From the NCBI RefSeq assembly GCF_900996245.1, contig NZ_CAAJGK010000045.1:62001-126000 (forward strand): 64,000 bases of DNA, read 5' to 3'. The notes beneath the pieces are model-generated. The model had not been told where the DNA came from, made no database searches, and saw only the letters and a list, made by a program, of their open reading frames with translations. Shown piece by piece: positions 45,098 to 53,605 of the stretch; positions within the stretch are counted from its first letter, which is position 1, and each line of letters starts with the position of its first letter. The translations under genes were made by a program, and so were the position numbers. The DNA comes from Paraburkholderia sp. BCC1886 (GTDB taxonomy: Bacteria > Pseudomonadota > Gammaproteobacteria > Burkholderiales > Burkholderiaceae).

Positions 45098-45736
45098 TCA
45101 AAGCGCGCGGCGGATTTCGGCGAGACCGAACGCCGCCAGCGTGATGCCGACCACCCGGTCGATCACGAGCCGCAGCTTGCTGCCGATCGCATGCCGCGCT
45201 AGCGACACCACGGTGACGAGGCAACACCACCACGCAATCGATCCGCAGAACACGCCGGCCACGGTGGTCAACGCGATGCTCGAAGAAAACGCGCCACGCG
45301 GCGCAAGCGTGGTGAACAGCGCGGCGAACATGATGACCGTTTGCGGGTTGGTCAACGTGAGCAGCAGCGAACTCGCGTAGGCGCGCAGCGCGCCCGCTCG
45401 CATGGCCGGTGCGGCCGATTCCGCGTCGGCGTTTGCGGATGCCGGGGCCGGTTTCTGAAGCAGGGCGCGCAGCCCGAGATAAAGCAGGAACAGCCCGGCC
45501 AGCAGATGCAAAGGCCGGTCATAGGCCAGCATGAAATGCGAAATGCCGACGAGGCCAAGCGCCGCGATCAGACCGTAAAACGCATCGCCGCTGGCAATGC
45601 CGAAACCGATTGCAAGTCCGGCGCGCGGGCCGCCGCCCAGCGTGCGACGGATGCACAGCATGCCCATCGGGCCGACCGGCGCGGCAATGGCAAGGCCGAC
45701 ACCCGCAGACGTGACAAACAGATCGATCAGTGACAT
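45098..45736 (-). CDS. LysE/RhtB-family amino acid exporter
   Basis: 212 aa from the ATG at 45736 (MSLIDLFVTSAGVG). Six helices with the family start GLAIAAPVGPMGMLCIRRTLGGGPRAGLAIGFGIASGDAFYG (P-V-G-P motif, residues about 17-57), a central charged loop (PAPASANADAESAAP) and LLTLTNPQTVIMFAALF. It exports amino acids such as lysine, arginine, threonine or homoserine by proton exchange. About 240 bp separate it from the tauE start on the same strand. Confidence 0.92.
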   Translation of the reverse strand: MSLIDLFVTSAGVGLAIAAPVGPMGMLCIRRTLGGGPRAGLAIGFGIASGDAFYGLIAALGLVGISHFMLAYDRPLHLLAGLFLLYLGLRALLQKPAPASANADAESAAPAMRAGALRAYASSLLLTLTNPQTVIMFAALFTTLAPRGAFSSSIALTTVAGVFCGSIAWWCCLVTVVSLARHAIGSKLRLVIDRVVGITLAAFGLAEIRRAL

Positions 45737-45809
45737 GTGAAGTCGACGCAACTGGACGGTGAGCAGGAAGCAGCCCGGCGGAAGCCGATGTCGCAGCGAA
45801 AAACGACAG

Positions 45810-45842
45810 GAAAAACGAACGCCCGCCGAAAGCGGCGGGCGT
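45810..45842 (-). terminator. Rho-independent terminator for the 45-residue protein gene
   Basis: Stem CGCCCGCCG / CGGCGGGCG (10 bp with the flanking A-T pair) and a 4-base loop at 45819-45842, followed on the minus strand by TTCGTTTTT. It lies 8 bases after the stop of the small minus-strand gene and before lysE. Confidence 0.85.
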
Positions 45843-45849
45843 GTTGGGA

Positions 45850-45987
45850 TTATTTCTTGGTGGTGGCCGAAGCGCTCGGCTGAACCCGGATTGGCGGCGA
45901 GCCGGAAGGCGACGTGGCCGGTTGGGGCTTCTTCGCCTGCTTCGGCTTCTTGACTTCGCGGTTACTGCGCATTTGACCTTTTGCCAT
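45850..45987 (-). CDS. 45-residue basic protein, function unknown
   Basis: Reading the minus strand from 45987 gives MAKGQMRSNREVKKPKQAKK, then a Pro/Ser/Ala-rich tail ending SATTKK. It has GGAG five to nine bases before two adjacent ATGs (45990 and 45987), and a rho-independent terminator directly after the stop. The ribosome site, complete frame and terminator support a real short gene. The MAKGQMRSNREVKKPK start looks familiar from short hypothetical proteins of beta-proteobacteria. The high Lys/Arg content suggests nucleic acid or ribosome binding. Confidence 0.72.
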   Translation of the reverse strand: MAKGQMRSNREVKKPKQAKKPQPATSPSGSPPIRVQPSASATTKK

Positions 45988-46403
45988 CATGGACTCCAAT
46001 TGGCTGGCTTGCTCCCCGTGGGAGCAATACGCGAGTGTGCGCTGAAATCCGCCGGCGCGGTTGAAAATCTTGGCCGGTGGCAGCTAATGACGAGGCAACC
46101 GGCAGCTAATCGGCCATCGAGCCAGGCGGGCAACATTGCATTTGCTGCGAAGTGGGCGGTGGCGCTCATTGGGCAGCCGCGGAACTCTGGGAGTTGGCGT
46201 AAAAGTGCTGGACCTTCGGAGTAAGGTTTCCGGGCAGCAGTCACTTCGCAGCGGAACTGTTGCGGTATCAGGAGGCCAGGCGCGTTGTCCACCGGCGCGC
46301 CCAGATCGACGAAGAGACAGGCCAACGGGGTTTGGGGTCGGCAGCCGCCGGCCAGGCGTGTCCAGTCGCTGCGTAAAAAAGCGGTTATCCAGAGAGATAA
46401 ATC
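45988..46403. other. Intergenic region upstream of the GT4 glycosyltransferase
   Basis: About 415 bp with no supported coding frame. It holds a direct repeat GGCAGCTAAT (twice, near 46079 and 46099) and should contain the promoters of both flanking genes. No hairpin terminator or clear -35/-10 pair stands out. Confidence 0.55.
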
Positions 46404-47489
46404 GTGAGGATTCTTCAACTGGTTCACGCACCGCGCCTTTCCGGCGCGGAAATCCTGGTGAAAGGCGTCGCCATTCATCATCAGCGCGCGGGGCACGAGG
46501 TTGGCATGGCGTCGCTGCTACCGCAGCAGGACGACTTTCTCGACATTCGCGCCGAACTGGAAGCGGCAGGCGTCACCTGCATGTTTCCCGAAGTGCGCCA
46601 CGGCCGGGTCGGCAAACTGCTGCACCTGTATCGCGTGGTGCGGCAGTTCAGGCCGGACTTCATCGTCGCGCACGCGACCCTTGCCGGTCTTTATATCCGC
46701 CTGCTGCCGGTGAACACGCCTATCGCGTGGGTCATGCATTCGGGTGTCAACGACTTCGAGAACGGCGCGCTCAAGCGCGCGGAGCGGCTGTTGTCGCGCC
46801 GGGCCCAGGCGATCATCGGCGTGACGCAGCAGAACATCGACGATTATCTGCGCGAGATCGGCAAGCATCCGGCGATGGTCGTGATCCCGAACGGTGTCGA
46901 CGCGTCGATGTTCGCGGAAGACGGCGACGCCCACGTGCCGGATCTGGAAGTGCCGCCGAAGCAGATCGTTCAGCTCGGCCGCTATATCGAAGGCAAGAGT
47001 CAGCTGGACACCGTTCGCGCGTTCGAGCGGGTACTGCAGAGCGAGCCCGAGGCGCGTCTGCTGTTATGCGGCGTGGTCGAGGAAGTCGCCTATCACGAGG
47101 CGGTGCTGTCGCTCGTCGAACGGCTCGGTTTGACGAGCCGCGTGACGGTATGCGGGCCGAGGTCGGACGTCGCCGCGATTCTGCGCTCGTCGCGCGTGTT
47201 CGCGATGCCCTCGCAGTTCGAAGCGCAGAGCATCGGTTTTCTGGAAGCGCTGGCGTCGGGCATTCCGGTGGTGGCGAACCGCATTCCTTCGTTCGGGTTC
47301 GCCGGTAACTTCGCGGGCGTCAGTCTGGTGGATACGACCGATGCCGAAGCCTATAGCCGGGCCTTGCTGAACGCGCTCGACACGCCGCGCGCGAATCGTC
47401 AGCTGGCGGGCTATACGCTGCACGATACGGCGGACCGCTATATGTCGATCGCGCGCAAGTTCGCGCATCCGCTCCACGCTTCTGCGTGA
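46404..47489 (+). CDS. GT4-family glycosyltransferase
   Basis: 361 aa from a GTG at 46404 (MRILQLVHAPRLSGAEILVKG), after a weak AGAGA ribosome site. GT-B fold: N-terminal half with IVAHATLAGLYIRLLP and WVMHSGVNDFENGALKRAE, then VIPNGVDASMF, QLGRYIEGKSQLDTVRAF and RVFAMPSQFEAQSIGFLEALASGIPVVAN, the EAxSIGFLEA variant of the retaining E-x7-E motif. It probably adds a sugar to a lipid-linked or surface glycan. It is convergent with a PIG-L deacetylase gene and lies at the left end of the exopolysaccharide region. Confidence 0.92.
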   Translation: MRILQLVHAPRLSGAEILVKGVAIHHQRAGHEVGMASLLPQQDDFLDIRAELEAAGVTCMFPEVRHGRVGKLLHLYRVVRQFRPDFIVAHATLAGLYIRLLPVNTPIAWVMHSGVNDFENGALKRAERLLSRRAQAIIGVTQQNIDDYLREIGKHPAMVVIPNGVDASMFAEDGDAHVPDLEVPPKQIVQLGRYIEGKSQLDTVRAFERVLQSEPEARLLLCGVVEEVAYHEAVLSLVERLGLTSRVTVCGPRSDVAAILRSSRVFAMPSQFEAQSIGFLEALASGIPVVANRIPSFGFAGNFAGVSLVDTTDAEAYSRALLNALDTPRANRQLAGYTLHDTADRYMSIARKFAHPLHASA

Positions 47490-47519
47490 AACGGATTGGC
47501 GTCGTATCGACCGGACTGG

Positions 47520-49982
47520 CTACTGTGCGAGCCGGTCGATACGAACGGTCTCCGTGAATAAGCCCGGCAACGCGCCGAGTTGCTGCGCGGCGCCCAGCGT
47601 CGATCCCTCTCCCATTGCATAACGCGAGAGCGCGGGCGAGCCGCCGGTGAAATAGAAATCGCCGAGCATCGCATCGGTTCGGCGATACAGCACGAGCGCC
47701 GTGCCGTGGCTGTCCCGCACCACCGCCGGGAACACATCCGACCACGACATCCCTCGCAGACTCGCCGTGCGCGTGGCCACGCCGGCTGTTTGCGTCAGGT
47801 CGACGGTCGAGACGTCGATCGTCGCGTCGTCGCTCGTGCTGTCGAGATGCGGTGTCAGCAGCACCAGCAGATTGTCGTTCGCGGCGGTCCCGCTTTCGAT
47901 CGCGGCCTTCACGAAGTCAGGCCCGATGCCCGGCGGCAGCACGCGACGCGCTCCCGACGTGAGACGTGTGCCGTCGTTGGAGATCGGGGTGAGCGCGACG
48001 CGGTCTGCCATACGTTCGAGCGCCACCAGCGACGTGCGCGGTGATTTGCCACCTGCCTCGCTTGCGCCACGCGTCAGCAATTCGGCGTTCTGCTGCAGGT
48101 CGGGCGCTTGCGCCACGAGTCGCGGCGCGGCGCCATCTTCCTCGCCTTTAGCCGACCCGTTGGCTCGTCCCTTGGCCGACCCAACGAGCCAAAAATCGAG
48201 TCCCCGATCCGTCCGCTTCTGCGCGATCAACACACTGGCGCGACCGCTGCCCGTGAAATCTCCCGCCACATACTGTTGCGCGGTCGCGGGCTTGAACGCC
48301 GGTCCGGTTTGCAGCCACAGACGCGGTGCGTCGAACCGGTCGCCGGCGCCGCGCAGCAACCAGAACGCGGTGCCGTCTTCGCGTGCAGTGACGACCATCA
48401 GGTCCGCTTTGCCATCGCCGTCGAAGTCGCCGAGCAGGAAGCGCGCGCTATCGAAACACAGCGAGTCTTTCCCGCAACTCGGCGCGCTGGCGAGCGGATC
48501 GAAGGCAACCTTGTTCGCATACCACAGCACCGGCCGGCCGGCGCCCGTGAGCGACGCGGCGTACACGTTGAAGCCGGGGCCGTCCGCTTGTCGCTGCACG
48601 TAGACGGCGGCCTGTTCGCCGTTGCCCCCGAGATCGCCGAACATCGCGGTCGCGAGCCGCAGGTCGTTGGCCTGGGTGTGCTGCGTAGTCGACCAGCGGT
48701 AGCGCGTGGTCAGCGCGGTACAGCCGCGCTCGGTGAGCTTGCCATCGTTTTCGCCGAGGCAATGTCGTTGCGGCGTGTAGACGAGGCCGAAGTCCCACGG
48801 CGTCCAGCGCTGCGCCATATCCCATTGATCGCAGGTCTCGGCGAGCAGGAAGCCGTCGCGTTCGGCGACGCATTGCGAGGTCGCGACATTGACGAGCGCG
48901 GCATTGCGCGTGTTGCCGGGATACACGGTCAACGGTTCCCAGCGCCATTGCTGCGCCGACGAACCGTTGCACGCCGCGAGCGTCGGCGCTTCGCCTGGGC
49001 GCGTGGAACTCGCACAGCGGTTGGCCGCCGCATTGAACAGCACCACGGGATGAACCTGAAAATCCGGCACGCGATGCTCGCTGCGATCGGCGACTGCGTA
49101 GCGCCGCGCGACCCAGTTGCCGTCCCATTGGAATTCGCCGAACACATGCGAAAAATCGCTGCCGTCGATCGAAAAATAGCTGGCGACGATATCGCGCTTG
49201 CGTTGCACTTCGGCGGCGGGAAGATTGGCGGGCCAGTCGCCGGTCGGATAGGTGACGTGATAGACGATCGGCACGCTGCGCCCCAACGTCTGGGCGACGT
49301 GACGCGTGATACGCGCCGCGTAAATGTGGTCCGGATGTTCGAGAAACGGCACGGTATCCGGATTGAGCGTGTAGATCTCGGTGGCTTCGGCGAGGATCGC
49401 CTTCAGCGTCGCGGACAACGTGTCCCGGTCGTAACGCATGCGCGACGAGCCGTCCACGTTCATCGGATACGTCGAGAGAATCGCCCGCTGATCCCACAGC
49501 AGCGCGAGCGGGGCGCGCCCGCCGCGCACGGCGCCGCCCGGCAGACGCAGTTCGAGCAGTTGCACCTGGGGCTTCGCCTTCAGCACCATCCGATGCACGA
49601 GCTTGCCGGCAATCGTCCGGTTCGATTCGAGCCACACGTCCGGCACATGCGCCATCCGCGCATAGGCGAGCCGCGAGGCCCGTTCTCGAGTCTGCACGTA
49701 GGCGAAGTTCGCGCCGTTCGCGCCGCCGATCAGATGGACCGTGGTGATGCACCATCCGGCGTCGAGCCGTTCGCTGATGGCCGGGTCGACGAACAGCAGG
49801 TCGTCGTCGAGGTGCGCGACCACCGTGACGAGCTTGCCTGCCGCGCATTCCGCGGCGCTGGCGGCGCTGGCCGCGCCGACTGTGCCGACCGCGTTGGCCG
49901 CGCCCGGCGTGAACACCCCGGCGAGCACCGCGACGCAGGCGAAGAAAAATCCCCGAACGAATCTGGTTATGGATGTCCGCAT
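47520..49982 (-). CDS. Exported PIG-L deacetylase with ricin-like and FG-GAP domains
   Basis: 820 aa. Signal peptide MRTSITRFVRGFFFACVAVLAG...GAANA, then a PIG-L/LmbE deacetylase domain: VTVVAHLDDDLLF (residues 53-64, zinc-binding His-Asp-Asp) and EHPDHIYAARI (215-225). A ricin-B/beta-trefoil-like part follows, with QQWRWEP (344-350), NRCASST and QRWTPWD. From about residue 440 come FG-GAP/VCBS-like repeats: MFGDLGGNGEQAAVYV, LGDFDGDGKADLMVVT and AGDFTGSGRASVLIAQ. PIG-L enzymes remove acetyl from N-acetylhexosamines. The lectin-like and propeller-like parts suggest action on an extracellular or periplasmic glycan. Confidence 0.88.
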   Translation of the reverse strand: MRTSITRFVRGFFFACVAVLAGVFTPGAANAVGTVGAASAASAAECAAGKLVTVVAHLDDDLLFVDPAISERLDAGWCITTVHLIGGANGANFAYVQTRERASRLAYARMAHVPDVWLESNRTIAGKLVHRMVLKAKPQVQLLELRLPGGAVRGGRAPLALLWDQRAILSTYPMNVDGSSRMRYDRDTLSATLKAILAEATEIYTLNPDTVPFLEHPDHIYAARITRHVAQTLGRSVPIVYHVTYPTGDWPANLPAAEVQRKRDIVASYFSIDGSDFSHVFGEFQWDGNWVARRYAVADRSEHRVPDFQVHPVVLFNAAANRCASSTRPGEAPTLAACNGSSAQQWRWEPLTVYPGNTRNAALVNVATSQCVAERDGFLLAETCDQWDMAQRWTPWDFGLVYTPQRHCLGENDGKLTERGCTALTTRYRWSTTQHTQANDLRLATAMFGDLGGNGEQAAVYVQRQADGPGFNVYAASLTGAGRPVLWYANKVAFDPLASAPSCGKDSLCFDSARFLLGDFDGDGKADLMVVTAREDGTAFWLLRGAGDRFDAPRLWLQTGPAFKPATAQQYVAGDFTGSGRASVLIAQKRTDRGLDFWLVGSAKGRANGSAKGEEDGAAPRLVAQAPDLQQNAELLTRGASEAGGKSPRTSLVALERMADRVALTPISNDGTRLTSGARRVLPPGIGPDFVKAAIESGTAANDNLLVLLTPHLDSTSDDATIDVSTVDLTQTAGVATRTASLRGMSWSDVFPAVVRDSHGTALVLYRRTDAMLGDFYFTGGSPALSRYAMGEGSTLGAAQQLGALPGLFTETVRIDRLAQ

Positions 49983-50094
49983 GGTGAGTCGAGCCCCGAA
50001 AGTGAGCCCGATCTTACTGGAGCACCCGGGCGCGCCACGTTGGCGAACTCACAGTTCGCAGCGTTCTGCGATGTCGAGGCGCAGCGCGGCGGGA

Positions 50095-50547
50095 TCAGCG
50101 GAAATACGCCTTGGTGTTCTCGTGCACGTCGTCGCGCGCGAGCAGTTCGGCAGGCATGAGCCATAGATAGTCGCTGTGCTGGTCGGGCCGGCCGACGGCG
50201 GCGTCGCCCGTCAATTGCAGTGCGTACGCGAGCACGATGTAGTGTGTGGAGACGCCGGGTTCGCCGGCGAAGTTGTCGGCGTAGTGATGTTCGAACACGC
50301 CTTCGAAGCGCGCGCCGTCGCGAGCCAGTTTCGCCACGCCGAGTTCCGCGTCGGTAATCCGCACGAACGCTGCATCGAGCGTTTCGTCCTTGAGAATGCG
50401 GCCGCCCGGAACGAACCAGGTGCCGCGCGCGGGACGATTGCGCCGGTGACCGATCAGCACGCGTCCACTGGCGTCGCGCACGATCAGATCGATTGCGACG
50501 AGCGGCGTCAGACGGACTACGTCGAGGAAGTCGATCTCGGTCAGCAT
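50095..50547 (-). CDS. gmm: GDP-mannose mannosyl hydrolase (Nudix)
   Basis: 150 aa from the ATG at 50547 (MLTEIDFLDVVRLTPLVAID). It matches E. coli Gmm/WcaH closely: VRLTPLVAIDLIVRD, HRRNRPARGTWFVPGGRILKDETLDAAFVRITDAELG (a modified Nudix box lacking the usual REUXEE Glu order, as in Gmm), VFEHHYADNFAGEPGVSTHYIVL, and the end VHENTKAYF. It cleaves GDP-mannose to GDP and mannose and probably controls the GDP-mannose/GDP-fucose pool of the adjacent EPS locus. It is on the minus strand, opposite to manC-gmd-fcl. Confidence 0.95.
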   Translation of the reverse strand: MLTEIDFLDVVRLTPLVAIDLIVRDASGRVLIGHRRNRPARGTWFVPGGRILKDETLDAAFVRITDAELGVAKLARDGARFEGVFEHHYADNFAGEPGVSTHYIVLAYALQLTGDAAVGRPDQHSDYLWLMPAELLARDDVHENTKAYFR

Positions 50548-50631
50548 GAAGGGTTCTCCAGCGAATGAAGCGCGGGCCGCGCGGTTGGGTGGAGTACCGT
50601 GCGCGAGCCGCCCACATGGCCCGGCCATGTG

Positions 50632-50778
50632 TCAGTCGCGATGATCCTCGTCGTTGCGCGTGAGCCGGTCGGAGACGTTGGCGAACAGCAGAACCAGCAG
50701 CAGCACGCCGATGACGGCGAACAGGAATGCGCCGGTCAGCGCGGCCAGCACCAGCATCGTCCAGGCAAGGCCGTTCAT
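50632..50778 (-). CDS. 48-residue single-pass membrane protein
   Basis: The minus strand from 50778 reads MNGLAWTMLVLAALTGAFLF, then AVIGVLLLVLLFANVSDRLTRNDEDHRD. A single long hydrophobic helix (residues 5-34) is followed by a charged tail. GGAG lies seven bases upstream. It sits between gmm and the glycosidase gene on the same strand. Function unknown. It could be a small membrane partner in the polysaccharide machinery, or unrelated. Confidence 0.68.
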   Translation of the reverse strand: MNGLAWTMLVLAALTGAFLFAVIGVLLLVLLFANVSDRLTRNDEDHRD

Positions 50779-50890
50779 CTCTCGGCTCCAGCGCATTGTT
50801 GATCATGCTAAATCTCACCCCGGAGCCGCTCTGTGCGGCAGCTATCCCGGGCCCCGTTACTTCACGCCGGATTATCGCCGTAATCCGCCG

Positions 50891-52873
50891 TTAGCGGGGC
50901 GCATACCCCTCCGGCGTCGTGACCGCCGGAGCGAATACCTCGGCGTTGCCCGAGACCACGTAAAGCGGCGCGGGCGACAGTTTCAGATCGGCGACGCCGT
51001 CGCGGTACGGCACGCTGCTGGCGTTACCCATCATGTCGAGCGCGGTAACGGTGCCGGCGGTGCCGGCCGCGTCGACACGCAAGCGGTAGTTCGCGGTGGC
51101 GTTCGCATCGAAGCCGGACTTCGCGTTCCAGCGGTCGTTGTCATGCGTCCACAGCGCGGTCACGATCTTGCCGCCGCCGAGCCGGCGAAACGCATACGCA
51201 TAGACGCCTTGCGGCAAACCCTTGAGCGGACCGAGCGTGATGGTGCCGTCGACGATGCGGGTCAGCGCCGCCACGGCCAGCGCGGCCGGCTTCGGGCTGA
51301 TATGCACCGCGCCGTACGCACCTTGCGGATGATCGAGTTCGAAGAACACGCCATAACCGGGCGCCGCGTCCGGCATGTCCGCGAGATAGAACACATAGCT
51401 CATGTCGGCGCCTTCGCCGAGCAGGATCAGATGAGTGCGCGCGACCACCGCGGCCTGCGCGTACAGCACGTTCGCATCCGGATACTGCTTGCCGTACGAC
51501 GCGCCGATGTCGTAGCTGATACCGGTTTCGGTCACGAAGAGCGGCGCGCCCGGTTTCAGATAAAGGCGCATTTCGTGGCGCAGCGCGCGCATCGATGCCG
51601 CGAGCGCGCCCTGCACGGTGCCCTGGCTGGCCGTATCGGCGACCCGTTCGGGCGGATGGGACGGTGTCGTGCCGATGTCGTAATAACCGTGGATGGTCAT
51701 GCCGTCCATATATCGGCCGATGCCCTGCGGGCCCAGCCGGCGCATCGCGACGACGTTCGCCTGGACCGACGCGTAGGTCGGACCCATCACCACCGCGTGC
51801 GGATCGTTCCGGTGGATGCCTTCATAGACCGCCTGATACATCGCGACGAGATGCGCGTCCGTATCGCGCCAGGGCAGACCGCCGTCGGCGTCCGGCTCCC
51901 ACGTGACCTGATAGTAGTTGTCGCGCTGAGCGGGGAAGTAGGTCGTGCGGACCCGGTTCGATTCGGCGCCGACCTTCGCCATGTAGTCCTTCATCTGCGC
52001 GAGCGAGCTGGGCGCGTAGCTGTGGGTCTCCTTGCCGGTGGGGCTGGCCCATTTGGGAATGCCGTCGAGCTGGATCAGACGCAACAGGTCGCCGCGCTGG
52101 AAGAACGGCGTGAGCGAGGGCGTGGCCGGGTTGAAGGTGCCCGGCTTGTCGGGCTCCTCGACGTACCAGTTGCGATTGTCGTTGACCCACGTCAGACCGA
52201 GCGCCGTATAAACCGGACGATAACCGTCGCCGTCGCAGCAATGCTGGCCGGGCGCGAGATAGGCCGTGCCCTGGCCGCCGAATCGATGCCGGTCCGCGAA
52301 CGGGAAGCGCACCGCGGGCAATGTGGCGACCGTGTCCGGCAAAATCCCGAAGGTCGCGATGCCGGCGGGGCGCGTGCCGCGCGCATCGAGTTGTCCATGC
52401 GCGCGTTCGAGCGACGCCGACACGGCAAAGTAACCGGCGATGCTGGACGCGCAATTCAGCGTGGCCAGCGTCGCGCCCGCCGGAACGGCGAAACGGCCGC
52501 TGGCACGTACGGCATTCCACGTATCGCGGATTTGCCACGTGAGCGTGTCGGCTTGGGCCGGGCGCGTCGTGAACGTCAACGCGAACGGTTTGCCGGTGGG
52601 GAAAAGGCGGGTTCCGTCGCCGGGTGTGTCGGCTTCGAGGAGCGGCGCGCCTGCGCTCGTGCCTGTTTGAGAGGCCGGTGCAGAACATCGCAAGCCATCG
52701 CCCGGCGCAATCTTCGAAGCGGCCACCGGACTGTCGCCCGATGCGCGCGGGGCGGAATTCATCGCGACGCCGAACGCGTGCCCCGCGCCGAACATCGACG
52801 CAAGCACCCACCCGCCGGCGACCAGCGCATGTTGCACGGCTCGTCGCGTGACACAGTCTCTATCGGTCGACAT
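50891..52873 (-). CDS. Exported glycoside hydrolase, clan GH-A-like
   Basis: 660 aa from the ATG at 52873 (MSTDRDCVTRRAVQHALVAG). The N-terminus has a TRRAVQ pair and a hydrophobic core ending GAGHA|FG, so Tat or Sec export is likely. A beta-sandwich-like part of about 150 residues follows, then a TIM-barrel part: LTWVNDNRNWYVEEPD, YYQVTWEPDADGG (candidate acid/base Glu326), GRYMDGMTIHGYYD, and LFVTETGISYD (candidate nucleophile Glu449). A C-terminal beta domain closes the protein. The WEP/ETG pair fits clan GH-A (GH39/GH5-like), but I cannot assign a family. It probably trims an extracellular polysaccharide made by the neighbouring locus. Confidence 0.83.
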   Translation of the reverse strand: MSTDRDCVTRRAVQHALVAGGWVLASMFGAGHAFGVAMNSAPRASGDSPVAASKIAPGDGLRCSAPASQTGTSAGAPLLEADTPGDGTRLFPTGKPFALTFTTRPAQADTLTWQIRDTWNAVRASGRFAVPAGATLATLNCASSIAGYFAVSASLERAHGQLDARGTRPAGIATFGILPDTVATLPAVRFPFADRHRFGGQGTAYLAPGQHCCDGDGYRPVYTALGLTWVNDNRNWYVEEPDKPGTFNPATPSLTPFFQRGDLLRLIQLDGIPKWASPTGKETHSYAPSSLAQMKDYMAKVGAESNRVRTTYFPAQRDNYYQVTWEPDADGGLPWRDTDAHLVAMYQAVYEGIHRNDPHAVVMGPTYASVQANVVAMRRLGPQGIGRYMDGMTIHGYYDIGTTPSHPPERVADTASQGTVQGALAASMRALRHEMRLYLKPGAPLFVTETGISYDIGASYGKQYPDANVLYAQAAVVARTHLILLGEGADMSYVFYLADMPDAAPGYGVFFELDHPQGAYGAVHISPKPAALAVAALTRIVDGTITLGPLKGLPQGVYAYAFRRLGGGKIVTALWTHDNDRWNAKSGFDANATANYRLRVDAAGTAGTVTALDMMGNASSVPYRDGVADLKLSPAPLYVVSGNAEVFAPAVTTPEGYAPR

Positions 52874-53605
52874 TGGGTTCCCCGTGTGTTTTCGACGGCG
52901 CGCAAGGGCCGCGAGGCCCGAGCCGGCTAGTGCATTTGCGCAACACGATGGCGGAAAGGGCCCTGGAAGTCCTTTACCCATCCGCCATCGGTGCTACGCG
53001 GCCCTGCACTGCGCCGTCTGTCTAATTGCGATGTTTCACGTTTGAAACATTAATGGCCGGAGTTAAATTCTTCTGTTCCATTTAGAACAAAATAAATACT
53101 TTATGCATTCAGTAAATCGCTTAAATTGGCTGCATGTTTTCATATCGCCGAAGCGCCCGCTATCTTCATAACAAATCTTTCGCGGCCAATCGTGAAAATG
53201 CCCGCGTAGGCGCGATGCCGCCGCTTTGATTCTGCTGAGCGAAGTGCAAAAAGTCACTTGAATTCAGCGTCGTAGCGGGCGGTGAACCACCAAGTTCCGC
53301 GCCGGTTTCGAGTCGCGATGGTATGTGTGCTGGCGTACGAAATCCATTTTTCCTTTGCATTAACATTCGCAGAACGTCAACTCCAGGCTATGTCGAAGCG
53401 ATCCGCGGTTAATCGGAATTCCGATAATTGCGATGTTTCCGAAATGCACTGGGCGGGGCGATTGCCACGAGGCCGGCATGTCCATGTTTCAGGTCGTGGC
53501 GGCTAAATGCTTGTTTCACCGGTCGTGATGATGGCGCTGTGCCGCACTCGCGGACGCGGCTCTCCAACGTGACACGTAGATCCGTTATTTGCTGAGAGGA
53601 TGACT
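52874..53605. promoter_or_regulatory. Long AT-rich regulatory region between glycosidase and AraC genes
   Basis: 732 bp, much AT-richer than its neighbours from about 53030 to 53450. It contains a 20-bp palindrome (53031-53050) and further TGTTTCA copies at 53485-53491 and 53512-53518 and a related ATGTTTCC at 53433-53440. A TGTTC/GAACA inverted pair lies at 53074-53089. No coding frame is convincing. It must supply promoters for the minus-strand glycosidase-gmm genes and for the plus-strand EPS operon. Confidence 0.65.
53031..53050. promoter_or_regulatory. 20-bp perfect palindromic operator candidate
   Basis: ATGTTTCA, a CGTT spacer, then TGAAACAT: perfect 8-base arms. It sits about 160 bp upstream of the glycosidase start and 555 bp upstream of the AraC-type gene. 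The half-site TGTTTCA recurs twice nearer the AraC gene, which makes a regulator-binding role more likely than chance. Confidence 0.6.

Noticed and set aside
48108..50159. 683-codon plus frame opposite the PIG-L gene
   Set aside because: Shadow frame rich in Arg/His/Val. The minus strand encodes a coherent multidomain protein with a signal peptide.
50868..50887. Hairpin (CGGATTA / TAATCCG) after the glycosidase gene as a terminator
   Set aside because: A 7-bp stem but no T-run on either side. It may be incidental.
50654..52930. 758-codon plus frame opposite the glycosidase gene
   Set aside because: Antisense shadow with no domain; the opposite strand has a signal peptide and glycosidase motifs.
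53063..53366. Short minus frames in the region upstream of the AraC-type gene
   Set aside because: No ribosome sites, unusual composition, and located in AT-rich regulatory DNA.
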